A stretch of DNA of 64,000 nucleotides from Modestobacter italicus (GCF_019799965.1 NZ_JABGCJ010000003.1:310001-374000), one strand, 5' to 3'. Positions 32,907 to 45,485 are shown, counted from the stretch's first letter. The notes: generated by a model not told the origin, from the sequence alone. Made by a program: numbers and translations.

Positions 32907-33473
32907 TCAGCCGCCGGTCAGCGCGGTCCGGACGGCGACCACCGCCGGCAGGGGCAGCGTCCGCACACCGGTGACCGCCCCGCGCCGCCGCGGCTGGTCC
33001 AGCGGGTGCTCGGCCAGCTCGACGAAGTCGGCACCCACCCGGTCGATGGTGCCGGTCAGCGCCGTGCCGTCGGTGAGCAGCACCTGCACGCCGGCCCGGT
33101 CGCGCGCCAGCCCGCGCAGCGCGCGCCGTAGGTCCAGTGCCCGCGCCACCGCGCCGTCCTCGGCAGCCGGCGCGGTCAGGGCAGCCAGTCCGCTGACCGA
33201 GCAGACCGCGTGCACCGCCACCAGCAGCTCACGGTCCTGCGCATCGGTCAGCAGCAACCAGTCGACACCGACGTCGCTGAGCCGTCCGCTGAGCCGGCCG
33301 GCTCCGGTGCAGCCGAGAGCGAGCTCCTGCCCCCGCGCCCCACCGAGCCGGTCGGCGAGCCGCACGCGCCCGTACTCGGCCCGGGCGCGCGAACCGTCCT
33401 CGGCCCGTTCGGCGACCGCCTCCTGCTCGGCCAGCTGGGCCTCGAGGTCGGCGAAGAGCTGCTCCCAGCGCAT
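32907..33473 (-). CDS. Conserved actinobacterial protein with SH3/LSM-like segments
   Basis: A protein of 188 residues opening with MRWEQLFADLEAQLAEQE, a predicted coiled coil, followed by beta-rich segments (GRLSGRLSDVGVDWLLLTDA, then VLLTDGTALTGTIDRVGADFVELAEH) that look like a repeated Sm-like or SH3-like barrel. No catalytic residue stands out. Homologues with this opening recur in actinobacteria, but I know no function. It is divergent from the LysM-domain gene across an AT-richer promoter region. Confidence 0.75.
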   Translation of the reverse strand: MRWEQLFADLEAQLAEQEAVAERAEDGSRARAEYGRVRLADRLGGARGQELALGCTGAGRLSGRLSDVGVDWLLLTDAQDRELLVAVHAVCSVSGLAALTAPAAEDGAVARALDLRRALRGLARDRAGVQVLLTDGTALTGTIDRVGADFVELAEHPLDQPRRRGAVTGVRTLPLPAVVAVRTALTGG

Positions 33474-33507
33474 GGCCGACAGCGTAGCTCGTCCACAGAT
33501 TCACGCA

Positions 33508-33527
33508 TTTGGTTGCGTTTGCTTGCG
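33508..33527. repeat. 10-bp tandem direct repeat in a low-GC promoter region
   Basis: TTTGGTTGCG is followed directly by TTTGCTTGCG, then TTCGTGG. The 10-bp period equals one helical turn. The stretch from about 33495 to 33550 is far lower in GC than the rest of the window and lies between divergent promoters, which fits a binding site for a head-to-tail DNA-binding protein. Confidence 0.5.
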
Positions 33528-33564
33528 TTCGTGGTGTTTGGTCACTTCGACGAGAGGAGGCGCC

Positions 33565-34290
33565 GTGCCGATGCCGCGGTGGATGGGGACGGTGGCCGCG
33601 ATGTGCGGCGCCGGCTGGCTGCTGGCCGTCCTCGGTGCCGCTCCGGCCGAGGTCCGAGCGGCCGCGCAGGCGCCGCAACAGCTGGTCGACACGGCGGGCC
33701 CGGACGCCCTGGTGGTCGCCGTCGTCACCGCACTGGCCTGGCTGTGCTGGTCGTGGGGCGCGCTCGGGCTCCTGCTCACCGCGGCCACCGCCGTGCCCGG
33801 CTGGGCCGGCCGACTGGCCGGCGTCCTGCTGTCCGGGGTGCTGCCGGCCGGCGCCCGGCGGGCCGCCGCACTGGCGATCGGGGTCGGGCTCAGCGCCACC
33901 GCCCCGTTGGCCGCACCGGGCGGGTCAGCCACCGTCGCGGTGACCACGGCGGCGGCCGAGCGACCGGCCGGGGACGCCCCGGGACTCCTCGACTGGCCGG
34001 CGCAGTCCGCCGGACTGGACTGGCCGGCAGCACCCGACCGGCCCACCGCACCCTCCCCCGGGCCGCCGGTGCCGGACTGGCCGTCCGCTCCACCCGACGG
34101 CCACGTCGTCCTGCGCGGCGACTGCCTCTGGGACATCGCCCGGGACCACCTGACCGGGACCGGCGGTCCGGCCACGGACGCCGCCGTCGCGGCGGCCGTG
34201 CAGGCCTGGTGGCACACCAACGCCGCCGTCATCGGCCCGGACCCCGACCTGCTGCTGCCCGGCCAGGTGCTGCAGCCACCACCACCGTGA
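33565..34290 (+). CDS. LysM-domain membrane protein
   Basis: This 241-residue protein has two to three N-terminal membrane helices (about 7-25, 51-75 and 88-105), a Pro/Trp/Asp-rich linker and a C-terminal LysM domain. The domain starts VVLRGDCLWDIARDHL and ends DLLLPGQVL. LysM binds peptidoglycan, so the domain is probably outside the membrane. Two starts are possible after AGGAGG: the GTG at 33565 (4 bp spacing) and the ATG at 33571 (10 bp). It precedes the Rv3235-family gene by 82 bp on the same strand. Confidence 0.87.
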   Translation: MPMPRWMGTVAAMCGAGWLLAVLGAAPAEVRAAAQAPQQLVDTAGPDALVVAVVTALAWLCWSWGALGLLLTAATAVPGWAGRLAGVLLSGVLPAGARRAAALAIGVGLSATAPLAAPGGSATVAVTTAAAERPAGDAPGLLDWPAQSAGLDWPAAPDRPTAPSPGPPVPDWPSAPPDGHVVLRGDCLWDIARDHLTGTGGPATDAAVAAAVQAWWHTNAAVIGPDPDLLLPGQVLQPPPP

Positions 34291-34372
34291 GCCCCGACCG
34301 CGCTGGACGGCGCCCCACCCCGCCGCCCGACCGCAGGCCCCACCGCCCATCCCGCACGCCCAGGAGACCCGC

Positions 34373-34945
34373 ATGACCGCTCACCTGTCCTCCACGCCGC
34401 AGGCGCCGGTCGACCCCGCGCGCAGCGCACCGGTCCGTCGGGTCCACCTGACCGTGGTCCGCACGCCGGGTCCACCCCTGGCCGACGAGCGAGGGCCGGT
34501 GCGGCTGCTCGTCCCCGGGCGACGCACCCCCCGGCCGGTGCCACCGCCGGGTCCCCGGCCGCGGCTGGACGCACCGCCTCCCGGCGCGACCGACGACTTC
34601 GGGCCGTCCTGGTCCCGCCGGGCCGATCTGCCCGATCCGCAGGCGGTGGGCCGTCAGGTGGTGACCTCGGCCCTGGAGGCCTTCGCCGGACGGCGGCCGA
34701 TCGGTCAGCTCCAGGCGCTGGTCAGCCCGCCGTTGTTCACCGCGCTCACCCAGCGGCGCCGGCCGCGCTGGTGCAGCGAGGGGACGGCGCCCCTGGTGAT
34801 CAGCTCGGTGCGGGTGTGCGAGCCGGTGGACGGGGTGGCCGAGGTCAGCGCGGTGGCCCGCCGAGGCGGCCGGGCGCACGCCGTGGCCGCCCGGCTGGAG
34901 GGACTCGACGGTCGCTGGCGCTGCACCGCGCTGCAGATCGGCTGA
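34373..34945 (+). CDS. Rv3235-family protein
   Basis: A protein of 190 residues. The first 85 are Pro/Arg-rich and probably disordered. The C-terminal half (QVVTSALEAFAGRRPIGQLQALVSPPLFTAL, then ISSVRVCEPVDGVAEVSAVARRGGRAHAVAARLEG and WRCTALQIG) matches the Rv3235 family, an NTF2-like small domain conserved beside secA1 in actinobacteria. Function is not established. Its position, convergent with secA, is the mycobacterial arrangement. Two nested hairpins follow its stop. Confidence 0.85.
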   Translation: MTAHLSSTPQAPVDPARSAPVRRVHLTVVRTPGPPLADERGPVRLLVPGRRTPRPVPPPGPRPRLDAPPPGATDDFGPSWSRRADLPDPQAVGRQVVTSALEAFAGRRPIGQLQALVSPPLFTALTQRRRPRWCSEGTAPLVISSVRVCEPVDGVAEVSAVARRGGRAHAVAARLEGLDGRWRCTALQIG

Positions 34946-34950
34946 GAGAG

Positions 34951-35004
34951 GACCCCGTCCACCTCACCCCTCGCGAGCTCGCGAGCGCGCCTCAGGACGG
35001 GGCC
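34951..35004. terminator. Hairpin behind the Rv3235-family gene
   Basis: GACCCCGTCC (34951-34960) pairs with GGACGGGGCC (34995-35004) with one mismatch. The loop contains the 14-bp perfect palindrome TCGCGAGCTCGCGA (34971-34984). Its right arm touches the secA-side hairpin. Confidence 0.55.
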
Positions 35005-35054
35005 ACAGCAGGACGCCCCGCTGACCTGGTGGTCGGCGGGGCGTCCTGCTGTGG
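35003..35054. terminator. 19-bp perfect stem between convergent Rv3235-family and secA genes
   Basis: The arms 35003-35021 (CCACAGCAGGACGCCCCGC) and 35036-35054 pair without mismatch over a 14-nt loop that itself can pair. It begins 14 bp past the secA stop and is the strongest terminator-like structure in the window. Confidence 0.85.
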
Positions 35055-35067
35055 CGTCCTGGGCTGG

Positions 35068-38151
<3,084 letters not shown>

Positions 38152-38157
38152 GCCCCC

Positions 38158-38163
38158 AGCGTA
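38158..38163 (-). promoter_or_regulatory. -10 box for secA
   Basis: Minus-strand TACGCT ends 6 bp before the GTG at 38151; leaderless secA transcript predicted. Confidence 0.6.
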
Positions 38164-38226
38164 GGCGGCCGGGCCGGGAAGCGGTCCCGGCGCGGCCGGT
38201 GCCCCTACCCGGACCGACCGGTTCCG

Positions 38227-38232
38227 TACCCT
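38227..38232 (+). promoter_or_regulatory. -10 box for the PPOX gene
   Basis: TACCCT ends 8 bp before the GTG at 38241. Confidence 0.5.
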
Positions 38233-38240
38233 CCGCGGGC

Positions 38241-38678
38241 GTGTCCCCCGACCCCGCGTCCGCCCCGCCCACCTTCGGCCCGGGGCTGGTGGCCTTCTTC
38301 ACCGAGCGCCACCTGGCCACGGTCACCACGCTGCGCGCCGACGGCAGCCCGCACGTCGTCCCGGTCGGCGCCACCTTCGACGCCGCCACCGGGACGGCGC
38401 GCATCATCACCTCCGGCACGTCGGCCAAGGCCCGGCACGTGCGCGCCGGGCAGTCCCGGGTCGCGGTCTGCCAGGTGGACGGCCGGTGCTGGGCAACCCT
38501 CGAGGGGACGGCGGTGGTGCGGGACGACGCCGCCGCGGTCGCCGACGCCGAGGCGCGGTACGCCGCCCGCTACCAGCAGCCGCGGGTCAACCCGGCCCGC
38601 GTGGTGCTGGAGATCTCCGTGGACCGGGTGCTGGGCAACGCGGAACGCTGGCGGGGACCCCAGGAGGAGCGCGCATGA
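38241..38678 (+). CDS. PPOX-class F420-dependent flavin/deazaflavin oxidoreductase
   Basis: This 145-residue split beta-barrel protein has the features of TIGR03618-type PPOX enzymes: [24 protein letters not shown] at the start, [17 protein letters not shown] in the middle, and a DRVLGN-like end. Such proteins use F420 or flavins to reduce various substrates. The F420 synthesis genes fbiA and fbiB lie 17 kb away in the same window, so F420 use is plausible. Its stop overlaps the acetyltransferase ATG (ATGA). Confidence 0.88.
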   Translation: MSPDPASAPPTFGPGLVAFFTERHLATVTTLRADGSPHVVPVGATFDAATGTARIITSGTSAKARHVRAGQSRVAVCQVDGRCWATLEGTAVVRDDAAAVADAEARYAARYQQPRVNPARVVLEISVDRVLGNAERWRGPQEERA

Positions 38679-39238
38679 CCGGGATCGACCTCAGCGGCAT
38701 CGACCTCACCACCGAGACGATCCGGACCGAGCGACTGGTGCTGCGGCCCTTCACCGAGAACGACGTCCCCGCGGTGCTCGCCGCCTGCCAGGACCCGGGC
38801 ATCCAGCGGTGGATCACCGCACTCCCGGTGCCCTATACCGAGGACGACGCCCGGTTCTTCATCCACGAGGTGGCGATCGGTGGGCGGGCGGCCGGACGGG
38901 ATCTGACCGTGGCCATCGAGGCCGACGGCCGGCTCGTCGGCTCGAGCGGCGTGCACGCCCTGCAGATCCACCCGCTCGGCCCGGAGATCGGCTACTGGCT
39001 CGTCCCGGACGCCCGGGGACGCGGCTACGCGGCCGAGACGGCGCACGCGCTCGCCGAGTGGGCGCTGAACCTGGGCGCACGGCGGGTGCACCTGGTCGCC
39101 GACGTGGCCAACGCAGCCTCCCAGTCGGTCGCCCGGAGGGCCGGCTTCAGCCAGGAGGGCGTCCTGCGGTCCTACCTGCAGTACCGGGACGGCAGCCGCG
39201 GCGACGCGGCACTGTTCTCCCGGCTGCCCGGCGACTGA
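38675..39238 (+). CDS. GNAT-family N-acetyltransferase (RimJ-like)
   Basis: A protein of 187 residues with the GNAT fold typical of RimJ/RimL-like enzymes: [27 protein letters not shown] at the start, GEIGYW-like strand ([20 protein letters not shown]) with the acetyl-CoA pyrophosphate loop, and [19 protein letters not shown] at the end. The acceptor could be a protein N-terminus or a small molecule. It is coupled to the PPOX gene by an ATGA overlap and ends at a strong terminator shared with hpf. Confidence 0.9.
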   Translation: MTGIDLSGIDLTTETIRTERLVLRPFTENDVPAVLAACQDPGIQRWITALPVPYTEDDARFFIHEVAIGGRAAGRDLTVAIEADGRLVGSSGVHALQIHPLGPEIGYWLVPDARGRGYAAETAHALAEWALNLGARRVHLVADVANAASQSVARRAGFSQEGVLRSYLQYRDGSRGDAALFSRLPGD

Positions 39239-39245
39239 CGCGGAC

Positions 39246-39277
39246 GAGCCGCCCCCCGCGGCTGCGGAGGGCGGCTC
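39246..39277. terminator. Hairpin between convergent acetyltransferase and hpf genes
   Basis: GAGCCGCC (39246-39253) pairs with GGCGGCTC (39270-39277) over a 16-nt GC-rich loop. It lies between the two stop codons and can serve both strands. Confidence 0.6.
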
Positions 39278-39296
39278 GCCGGTGTGCGGTCGCGGC

Positions 39297-40049
39297 TCAG
39301 GCGGGCGTGAGGTCCCCGGCCGCCGCGGACGAGGCGACCGCCGAGGCGGCGGCACCACCGCCCTCGGGGCCGGCCGGGGTGCCCAACCGGATGAGGCCGT
39401 AGTCGAAGGCGTGCCGGCGGTAGACGACCGAGGGCACACCGGTGTCGGCACACAGGAACAGGAAGAAGTCGTGGCCGACGAGTTCCATCTCGTAGAGGGC
39501 CTGGTCGACGTGCATCGGGGTGGCCCGGTGCACCTTCTCCCGCACGATCTGGCCGGGCAGGTGCTCGTCCAGGTCGGTGACCAGCGGGCCGTCGGCGAGC
39601 GCGGCCTCGATGTCGGCGGACGACCGCCCGTCGGCGGTCGTCTCGGGGGCGCTGCTGCCCCCGGCAGAGGTGCTCAGGGTGGGCACCGCGTCCTCGACGG
39701 CGGCGACGCCCTCGATCCGCACGCTGGGCGGCGTGCGACGGCCGTGGTGCACCCGGCGGCGGTCGTTGGCACGCCGCATGTGGTTCTCGAGCTTGCCGGC
39801 AGCGAGCTCCAGGGCGGCGTAGAAGTCGGGGGCGCACGCCTCGGCGCGGGCCACCGGGCCCTTGCCCCGCAGGGTGATCTCCACCCGTTGACAGTTCGCC
39901 GCCTGGCGGGGGTTCTTCTCGTGCAGCAACTCGACGTCGATGCGGATGACCTTGCCGTCGAAACGTTCGAGCTGGCCGACCTTGTCCTCCACCTTCTGGC
40001 GGAAGTGCTCGGGCACCTCGACGTTGCGACCTCGGACCACGATCTCCAT
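39297..40049 (-). CDS. hpf: Ribosome hibernation-promoting factor, long form
   Basis: A protein of 250 residues with an N-terminal S30AE/YfiA domain (MEIVVRGRNVEVPEHFRQKVEDKVGQL, NCQRVEITLRGKGP), a linker, and the C-terminal dimerisation domain of long HPF (KVHRATPMHVDQALYEMELVGHDFFLFLCAD and VVYRRHAFDYGLIRL). Long HPF joins two 70S ribosomes into inactive 100S dimers in starvation. The ATG at 40049 follows GGGAGG, which overrides an in-frame extension to 40151. A TAGCGT box on the minus strand near 40090-40095 gives a 5' leader of about 35 nt. It is next to secA as in mycobacteria. Confidence 0.95.
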   Translation of the reverse strand: MEIVVRGRNVEVPEHFRQKVEDKVGQLERFDGKVIRIDVELLHEKNPRQAANCQRVEITLRGKGPVARAEACAPDFYAALELAAGKLENHMRRANDRRRVHHGRRTPPSVRIEGVAAVEDAVPTLSTSAGGSSAPETTADGRSSADIEAALADGPLVTDLDEHLPGQIVREKVHRATPMHVDQALYEMELVGHDFFLFLCADTGVPSVVYRRHAFDYGLIRLGTPAGPEGGGAAASAVASSAAAGDLTPA

Positions 40050-40144
40050 GAGACCTCCCGGTTGAGCGCGGGCTGTGATCGAACCGACGCTAGCCGCGTT
40101 TGCCCGGTACCGACACCGGAAGCCGGCCGGCTCCCAGCAGGTGC

Positions 40145-41047
40145 TCAGCAACGCACGGTGAACGCCCCAGGTGGCGGCTGGACCGCGGGCCGGCCGGACC
40201 GCCGCGGAGTCGCCGCGACCACCGCGGCCAGCACCGGCGTGTCCTCCCCGTTCACCGGACCGGCCCGCTGGCGGGCGGCCAGGGCACGGGCGGCCTCGGT
40301 CAGGGTGGCGCCGCTGCTCACCACGTCGTCGACCAGCACCAGCCGGCTGCCCGGCGGCAACGCGACCGGCCGTGCGCGGAACCGGCCGGCCAGGTTCGCC
40401 CGCCGCTGCACGGCGTCCAGCCCGGCGGAGTCCCGGGTGCGCCCGGCCCGGCCCAGCACCGGCAGCGTCACCGCCGGCACCCCGGCCCGCAGCAGCTCAC
40501 CGACCGCGGACCGGGCCAGCTCCCGCACGTGGTCCCGGCCTCGGCTGCGCACCGCCGCCGCGGAGCTCGGCACCGGCACCAGCAGGACCGGCGCCCCAGC
40601 GCTGCCCGGCGGATCCGCGGGAGCCGACGGCAGGCCGGCCAGGACGGCGACCACCGCCAGCGCGAGCGCGGTGCCCAGCGGACCGGCCAGCTCCGCCCGG
40701 CCGTGCTCCTTGAACGCCAGCACCGCCGGCCGGACCGGCCCCGCGTACGCCCCCGCCGCCACGGTGGGCGGGAAGCCCGGCGGGTGGCGACGGGGCTCGG
40801 CGAGCCGGGGGCGAGCCAGTCTCGCCCGGCAGGCCGCGCAGAGCAGCGCGCCGGGGACGGCACACCCGGCGCAGTCCTGCGGCAGCACCAGGTCGGCCAG
40901 CACCCGCGCACCGAGCGTGAGCAGCGCCCCCGGCACCCCGGCCCGGTCGACCGCCGTCGGTGCCCGGCCCCGCGCGCCGTCAGCCACCCGGACGGGCGTC
41001 CCGACCTGGTCGCGCCGTCCGAGCCGATCGCCGTGGTGTGCCCGCAT
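40145..41047 (-). CDS. ComF-family phosphoribosyltransferase
   Basis: The protein has up to 300 residues, with two N-terminal cysteine pairs (CAGC and CAAC, a zinc-ribbon-like start as in ComFC) and the PRPP-binding motif LVLVDDVVSSGATL. The ComF family functions in DNA uptake in naturally competent bacteria; in actinobacteria its role is unclear. The true start is uncertain. The ATG at 41047 gives the longest form, but the GTG codons at 40987 or 40936 would start nearer the first conserved segment (LADLVLPQDCAGC). It corresponds to Rv3242c, downstream of lpqB. Confidence 0.82.
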   Translation of the reverse strand: MRAHHGDRLGRRDQVGTPVRVADGARGRAPTAVDRAGVPGALLTLGARVLADLVLPQDCAGCAVPGALLCAACRARLARPRLAEPRRHPPGFPPTVAAGAYAGPVRPAVLAFKEHGRAELAGPLGTALALAVVAVLAGLPSAPADPPGSAGAPVLLVPVPSSAAAVRSRGRDHVRELARSAVGELLRAGVPAVTLPVLGRAGRTRDSAGLDAVQRRANLAGRFRARPVALPPGSRLVLVDDVVSSGATLTEAARALAARQRAGPVNGEDTPVLAAVVAATPRRSGRPAVQPPPGAFTVRC

Positions 41048-41156
41048 GCCCCGACCGTGCCGGTCCGGCGGTCCCCCTGGCGCCCCCCGGCCCGACCTGG
41101 GGACGGGTGACCCGGCTGGGGACGGCGACGCCCCTCACCGGCCGCGCCGGGTCGGC

Positions 41157-42875
41157 TCAGGTCGGGTAGAAGGGCGCGCCGCCCCGCAGCGGCGGGGCAC
41201 CGCGCACGAGGGTGACCCAGTAGCCGCCGGCGAACTGCCACATCGTGTCGTCGGCGCTGACCAGCGGCTGGCGGCCGGGTGCGGCGGCCAGCGCGGTCGG
41301 CTGGCCGGGCAGCCCGCTGTCGGTCACCTCGCTCAGCAGCCAGCCGTCCACGCCGACCGTGTACGGCACGGTGCGCCCGGTGCTCGGGTCACCGGCCAGC
41401 AGCATCAGCAAGCCGGCGTTGCGCCAGGCGACGTCCACGATCTGGTGGACCGACGGCGCGACCGACCGCAGGTCCCGCACGCTGACCGCGTCCTCGTCCC
41501 GCACGACGGTGCCGACGTAGAGCTGCCCGCCCTGCGTCCCCTCGATCACCACCGCGGCCCGCACGCCGTCCGGGGAGAGCTGGAACTCCGTCGTCCGGCC
41601 GAGGCCGGAGAGGGTGGTGGCGCTGACGGTCTGCGGGGCACCGCCGGAGGGGACCCGGACGACCTCGGTGCCGTTGCGCACGGTCCACACCTCGGCCCGG
41701 GGAGCGGCCGTCGTCGGGTCGGTGAAGCTCGCGCCGGTGAGCCCCGGCGCCAGCTCCCCGCCGTAGGGGCCGGCGAACAGGGTGGTCAGCCCGCCGGAGC
41801 CGGCGGCGGACACCCCGACGGTCCAGTCCAGCGCACCGTTGCGGGTGTCCACCGAGATCCCGGCCGCGGTGAGGCCGTAGGCCCCCTGCCCGGCCGGCCC
41901 TGGCGCGGGGCTGCCGTCGGCCGCCCGGTACAGGGCCCCGTCGACCAGGTAGTGCCCGACCGCGTCGGCCGGGGCGGCGTCGGGGTCCAGGCCGGCCCAG
42001 TCGCCGACCCCCTGCTCGGTCGGGACGTCGGGCAGGCCGAGCTCCTGGCCGTCGCGCAGCACCACGACCGACTGGAAGCCCAGCTGCTCCAGCGACCACA
42101 CCAGCTGGCCGGATGCCCCGACCAGCGCGGCGTCGGTGACGTCCGGCGGGAAGGTCAGGTCCACCGTGGCGGTCTGCCCGGAGGTGCTCACCGTGCTGCG
42201 GAGCACCGCCCCGGCCAGCGGGTTCACCACGCCCGCGGCGATCGCCGGCGAGGGACCGGCGATCAGCCGTTCCACCAGGACGTTCGGCTGGGCCTCGCCG
42301 TCGATCAGGTACCGGGGGTCGGGCACGACCCGGCTGCCGGTCGGGTCGAGGAAGTAGGCGTCGACCGGCTCGTAGGTGCGGGCGAAGTCCGGCTCGAGCA
42401 GCAGCAGTCCGTCCGGCGGATCGGTGATCCGCCACTCCCCCGACTCGTCGCTGAGGGTGAAGCTGCGGACGAACACCTCGCCGCCGCTGACGGTGAACGA
42501 ACCCCGCTCGTCGACGGTGCCCACCTGGTTCGCGGTCACCTCCACGATGCCCGGCTGGGTCTGCACCCGGGCGTAGTCACCGCTGAGCACGGTCACCCCG
42601 TCGCTGTCGCGCCAGGACTCGGCGGCCTCCTCGGAGAGGTACTGGCGGGCGACCGGGTGGTTGCGGACCGAGCTGGCGCTGGCGTCGATGAAGCCGCGCA
42701 CGACCTCCTCGGGGGTCGCGCCGGCCTCGGGGGACAGCGGCTCGATACCGACGGCGCCGTCGGTAGGCCCGGCGACCTGGGTGATCGGCACGGTCGGCGA
42801 ACTGCTGGGCACCGTGCTGCACCCGCTCACCAGCACGGTCAGCACGGCCAGCGCGCCCAGACGGCGGGGGCTCAC
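41157..42875 (-). CDS. lpqB: Lipoprotein LpqB, MtrAB accessory protein
   Basis: A lipoprotein of 572 residues with a signal peptide ending in the lipobox LVSGC (Cys19), then the LpqB domain (GerMN-like, EEVVRGFIDASASS, YLIDGEAQPNVLVERLIAGPS) and a C-terminal beta-propeller-like region. LpqB binds the extracellular part of the sensor kinase MtrB and modulates signalling to MtrA. The GTG at 42875 overlaps the mtrB stop by four bases, so it is coupled to mtrB. The order mtrA-mtrB-lpqB is conserved across actinobacteria. Confidence 0.96.
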   Translation of the reverse strand: MSPRRLGALAVLTVLVSGCSTVPSSSPTVPITQVAGPTDGAVGIEPLSPEAGATPEEVVRGFIDASASSVRNHPVARQYLSEEAAESWRDSDGVTVLSGDYARVQTQPGIVEVTANQVGTVDERGSFTVSGGEVFVRSFTLSDESGEWRITDPPDGLLLLEPDFARTYEPVDAYFLDPTGSRVVPDPRYLIDGEAQPNVLVERLIAGPSPAIAAGVVNPLAGAVLRSTVSTSGQTATVDLTFPPDVTDAALVGASGQLVWSLEQLGFQSVVVLRDGQELGLPDVPTEQGVGDWAGLDPDAAPADAVGHYLVDGALYRAADGSPAPGPAGQGAYGLTAAGISVDTRNGALDWTVGVSAAGSGGLTTLFAGPYGGELAPGLTGASFTDPTTAAPRAEVWTVRNGTEVVRVPSGGAPQTVSATTLSGLGRTTEFQLSPDGVRAAVVIEGTQGGQLYVGTVVRDEDAVSVRDLRSVAPSVHQIVDVAWRNAGLLMLLAGDPSTGRTVPYTVGVDGWLLSEVTDSGLPGQPTALAAAPGRQPLVSADDTMWQFAGGYWVTLVRGAPPLRGGAPFYPT

Positions 42876-44602
42876 GACGGCGACTCGATCCGGCGCAGCA
42901 GCGACGGGCGCAGCGGCAACGGCGAGCTGGTCAGCTCGGTGCCGGCCACCAGCGGCACCGTCAGCCGGAACTGCGCGCCCTGCCCCGGCTGGCCCCACAC
43001 CTGCAGCCAGCCACCGTGCAGCCGGGCGTCCTCCAGGCTGATCGAGAGCCCGAGCCCACTGCCCCCGACGGTGCGCACCCGCGAGGGGTCGGCCCGCCAG
43101 AAGCGGTCGAACACGTGCTCGGCGTCGGCCGACGTCAGGCCGACGCCGTGGTCGCGGACGGTCATCGCAGCTGCCGTCGTGGAGGCGGCCAGGGTGACCT
43201 CGACCGGCTCGCCCCTGCCGTGCTCGATGGCGTTGCCGACCAGGTTGCGCAGCACCCGCTCCACCCGGCGCCCGTCCACCTCGGCGATCACCGGCACCGG
43301 CGGCAGGCTCACCCGCAGCTCGCAGCCGTGCCGTTCGGCCAGCGCGGTCATGCCCGCGACGACCCGCTCCACCAGCGGCCCCAGGTCCTGGGCCTCGGCC
43401 TCGAGCACCGCGGCACCGGCGTCGTACCGGCTGATCTCCAGCAGGTCCGACAGCAGCCCCTCGAACCGGTCGAGCTCGACCCGCAGCAGCTCCGCCGAGC
43501 GGGCCACCGCCGGGTCGAAGTCGCCGCGGGCCTCGTGCAGCACCGCGGCGGCCATCTGCACCGTCGTCAGCGGGGTGCGCAGCTCGTGCGAGACGTCGGA
43601 GGTGAACCGCTGCTGCAGGTGGGACAGGCCCTCCAGCTGGGTGATCTGCCGCTGCAGGCTGTCGGCCATCACGTTGAAGCTGGTCGCCAGCCGGGCCAGG
43701 TCGTCGGCTCCGCGCACCACCAGCCGCTCCTCCAGGTGCCCCTCGGCGAGCCGCTGCGCACTGCCGGCGACCCGGCGCACCGGGTCGACCACGAGCCGGG
43801 TCACCAGCACGCCGATGCCGACCACGAACAGCACCAGCGCGACCCCGCTGATCACCACCGTGCTGCGGATCAGCGACAGGCTCTCCTGCTCCTGGTCCAG
43901 GGGGAAGACGAAGTAGACCTCCACCCGGTCACCGCTGCGGCCGTCGGTCTGCACCGGCGCGCCCACGAGCAGGCTGGACATCGTCCGCCCCGCCGCGTCG
44001 GGCACCTGGGCGTAGCGGTAGGCCTGCGACCCCCGGGCGACCTCGCTGCGCAGGTCGGTGGGCATGTCGCGGTAGCTCAGCGAGGTGCGGGTGGACGCCG
44101 GTCGGACCTGGTCACCGGACCGGTAGACCATCACGACGTCGAAGTCACCGGCCGCGCCGCCGCGGGAGCGCAGCCCCTGGACGGTGCGGGACAGCGTCGT
44201 CCGGATGCTCGCCGAGTCACCGGTGGCGATGCCGCTCACCTCGGACTGGGCGTACTGGACGCCGGACAGCGACTGGTCGACCGCGGCCTGCCGCTTCACC
44301 CCGAGCAGCTGGTCGCTGATCTGGCTGAACAGCACCATGCTGACGATGACCACGACGACGCCGGCGACCAGCATGGTGATCGCGCCGACCCGCAACTGCA
44401 GCGACGAGCGCCACGCCCGCGCCGCCCGGCGCGCGGCGCGTCCGCCGGTCACCAGCGCACGGCGGCGGGTCCGGCGCACCCGGCGGCGGACCCCGGTGAC
44501 CAGGTCCCCGGTCGCCGGGCGTGGCGGTCGCCCCCCGCCGTCCGGGGCGGTGGCGGGCGGCCCGGCCTGGCCGACCGGGGACGGGCCGGTCGTCGTGCTC
44601 AC
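42872..44602 (-). CDS. mtrB: Sensor histidine kinase MtrB
   Basis: A kinase of 576 residues. It has a basic cytoplasmic start, two membrane helices (about 74-96 and 245-267) that flank a 150-residue extracellular sensor domain, a HAMP segment, and the HisKA motif FTSDVSHELRTPL with the phosphorylated His near residue 337. HATPase boxes follow (NLVGNAIEHG, VRDHGVGL, GGSGLGLSIS). It phosphorylates MtrA and in other actinobacteria links cell-wall and division state to gene expression. LpqB is encoded directly behind it with a GTGA overlap. Confidence 0.96.
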   Translation of the reverse strand: MSTTTGPSPVGQAGPPATAPDGGGRPPRPATGDLVTGVRRRVRRTRRRALVTGGRAARRAARAWRSSLQLRVGAITMLVAGVVVVIVSMVLFSQISDQLLGVKRQAAVDQSLSGVQYAQSEVSGIATGDSASIRTTLSRTVQGLRSRGGAAGDFDVVMVYRSGDQVRPASTRTSLSYRDMPTDLRSEVARGSQAYRYAQVPDAAGRTMSSLLVGAPVQTDGRSGDRVEVYFVFPLDQEQESLSLIRSTVVISGVALVLFVVGIGVLVTRLVVDPVRRVAGSAQRLAEGHLEERLVVRGADDLARLATSFNVMADSLQRQITQLEGLSHLQQRFTSDVSHELRTPLTTVQMAAAVLHEARGDFDPAVARSAELLRVELDRFEGLLSDLLEISRYDAGAAVLEAEAQDLGPLVERVVAGMTALAERHGCELRVSLPPVPVIAEVDGRRVERVLRNLVGNAIEHGRGEPVEVTLAASTTAAAMTVRDHGVGLTSADAEHVFDRFWRADPSRVRTVGGSGLGLSISLEDARLHGGWLQVWGQPGQGAQFRLTVPLVAGTELTSSPLPLRPSLLRRIESPS

Positions 44603-44660
44603 CGGCGGGTGGGAGCCCAGCCGGCCGGGCCGGGACGGGCGGCGGACGTCGAGCCGCAGA

Positions 44661-45368
<708 letters not shown>

Positions 45369-45403
45369 GGCGCCATTGTGCGTGACGCGCGCCAGGAAGC
45401 GGT

Positions 45404-45438
45404 CCGCCCCGCCCGGGAACTTCCCCCGGGCGGGGCGG
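45404..45438. terminator. 14-bp perfect stem upstream of mtrA
   Basis: CCGCCCCGCCCGGG (45404-45417) pairs with CCCGGGCGGGGCGG (45425-45438) over a 7-nt loop. It lies 36 bp before the mtrA start and 48 bp past a separate ahcY hairpin, so it may be a second terminator or a leader structure of mtrA. Confidence 0.55.
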
Positions 45439-45485
45439 AACGCGCAGCTCAACCGCCGGCCGGCCGCTCAGCGCGCCCAGCCGTC

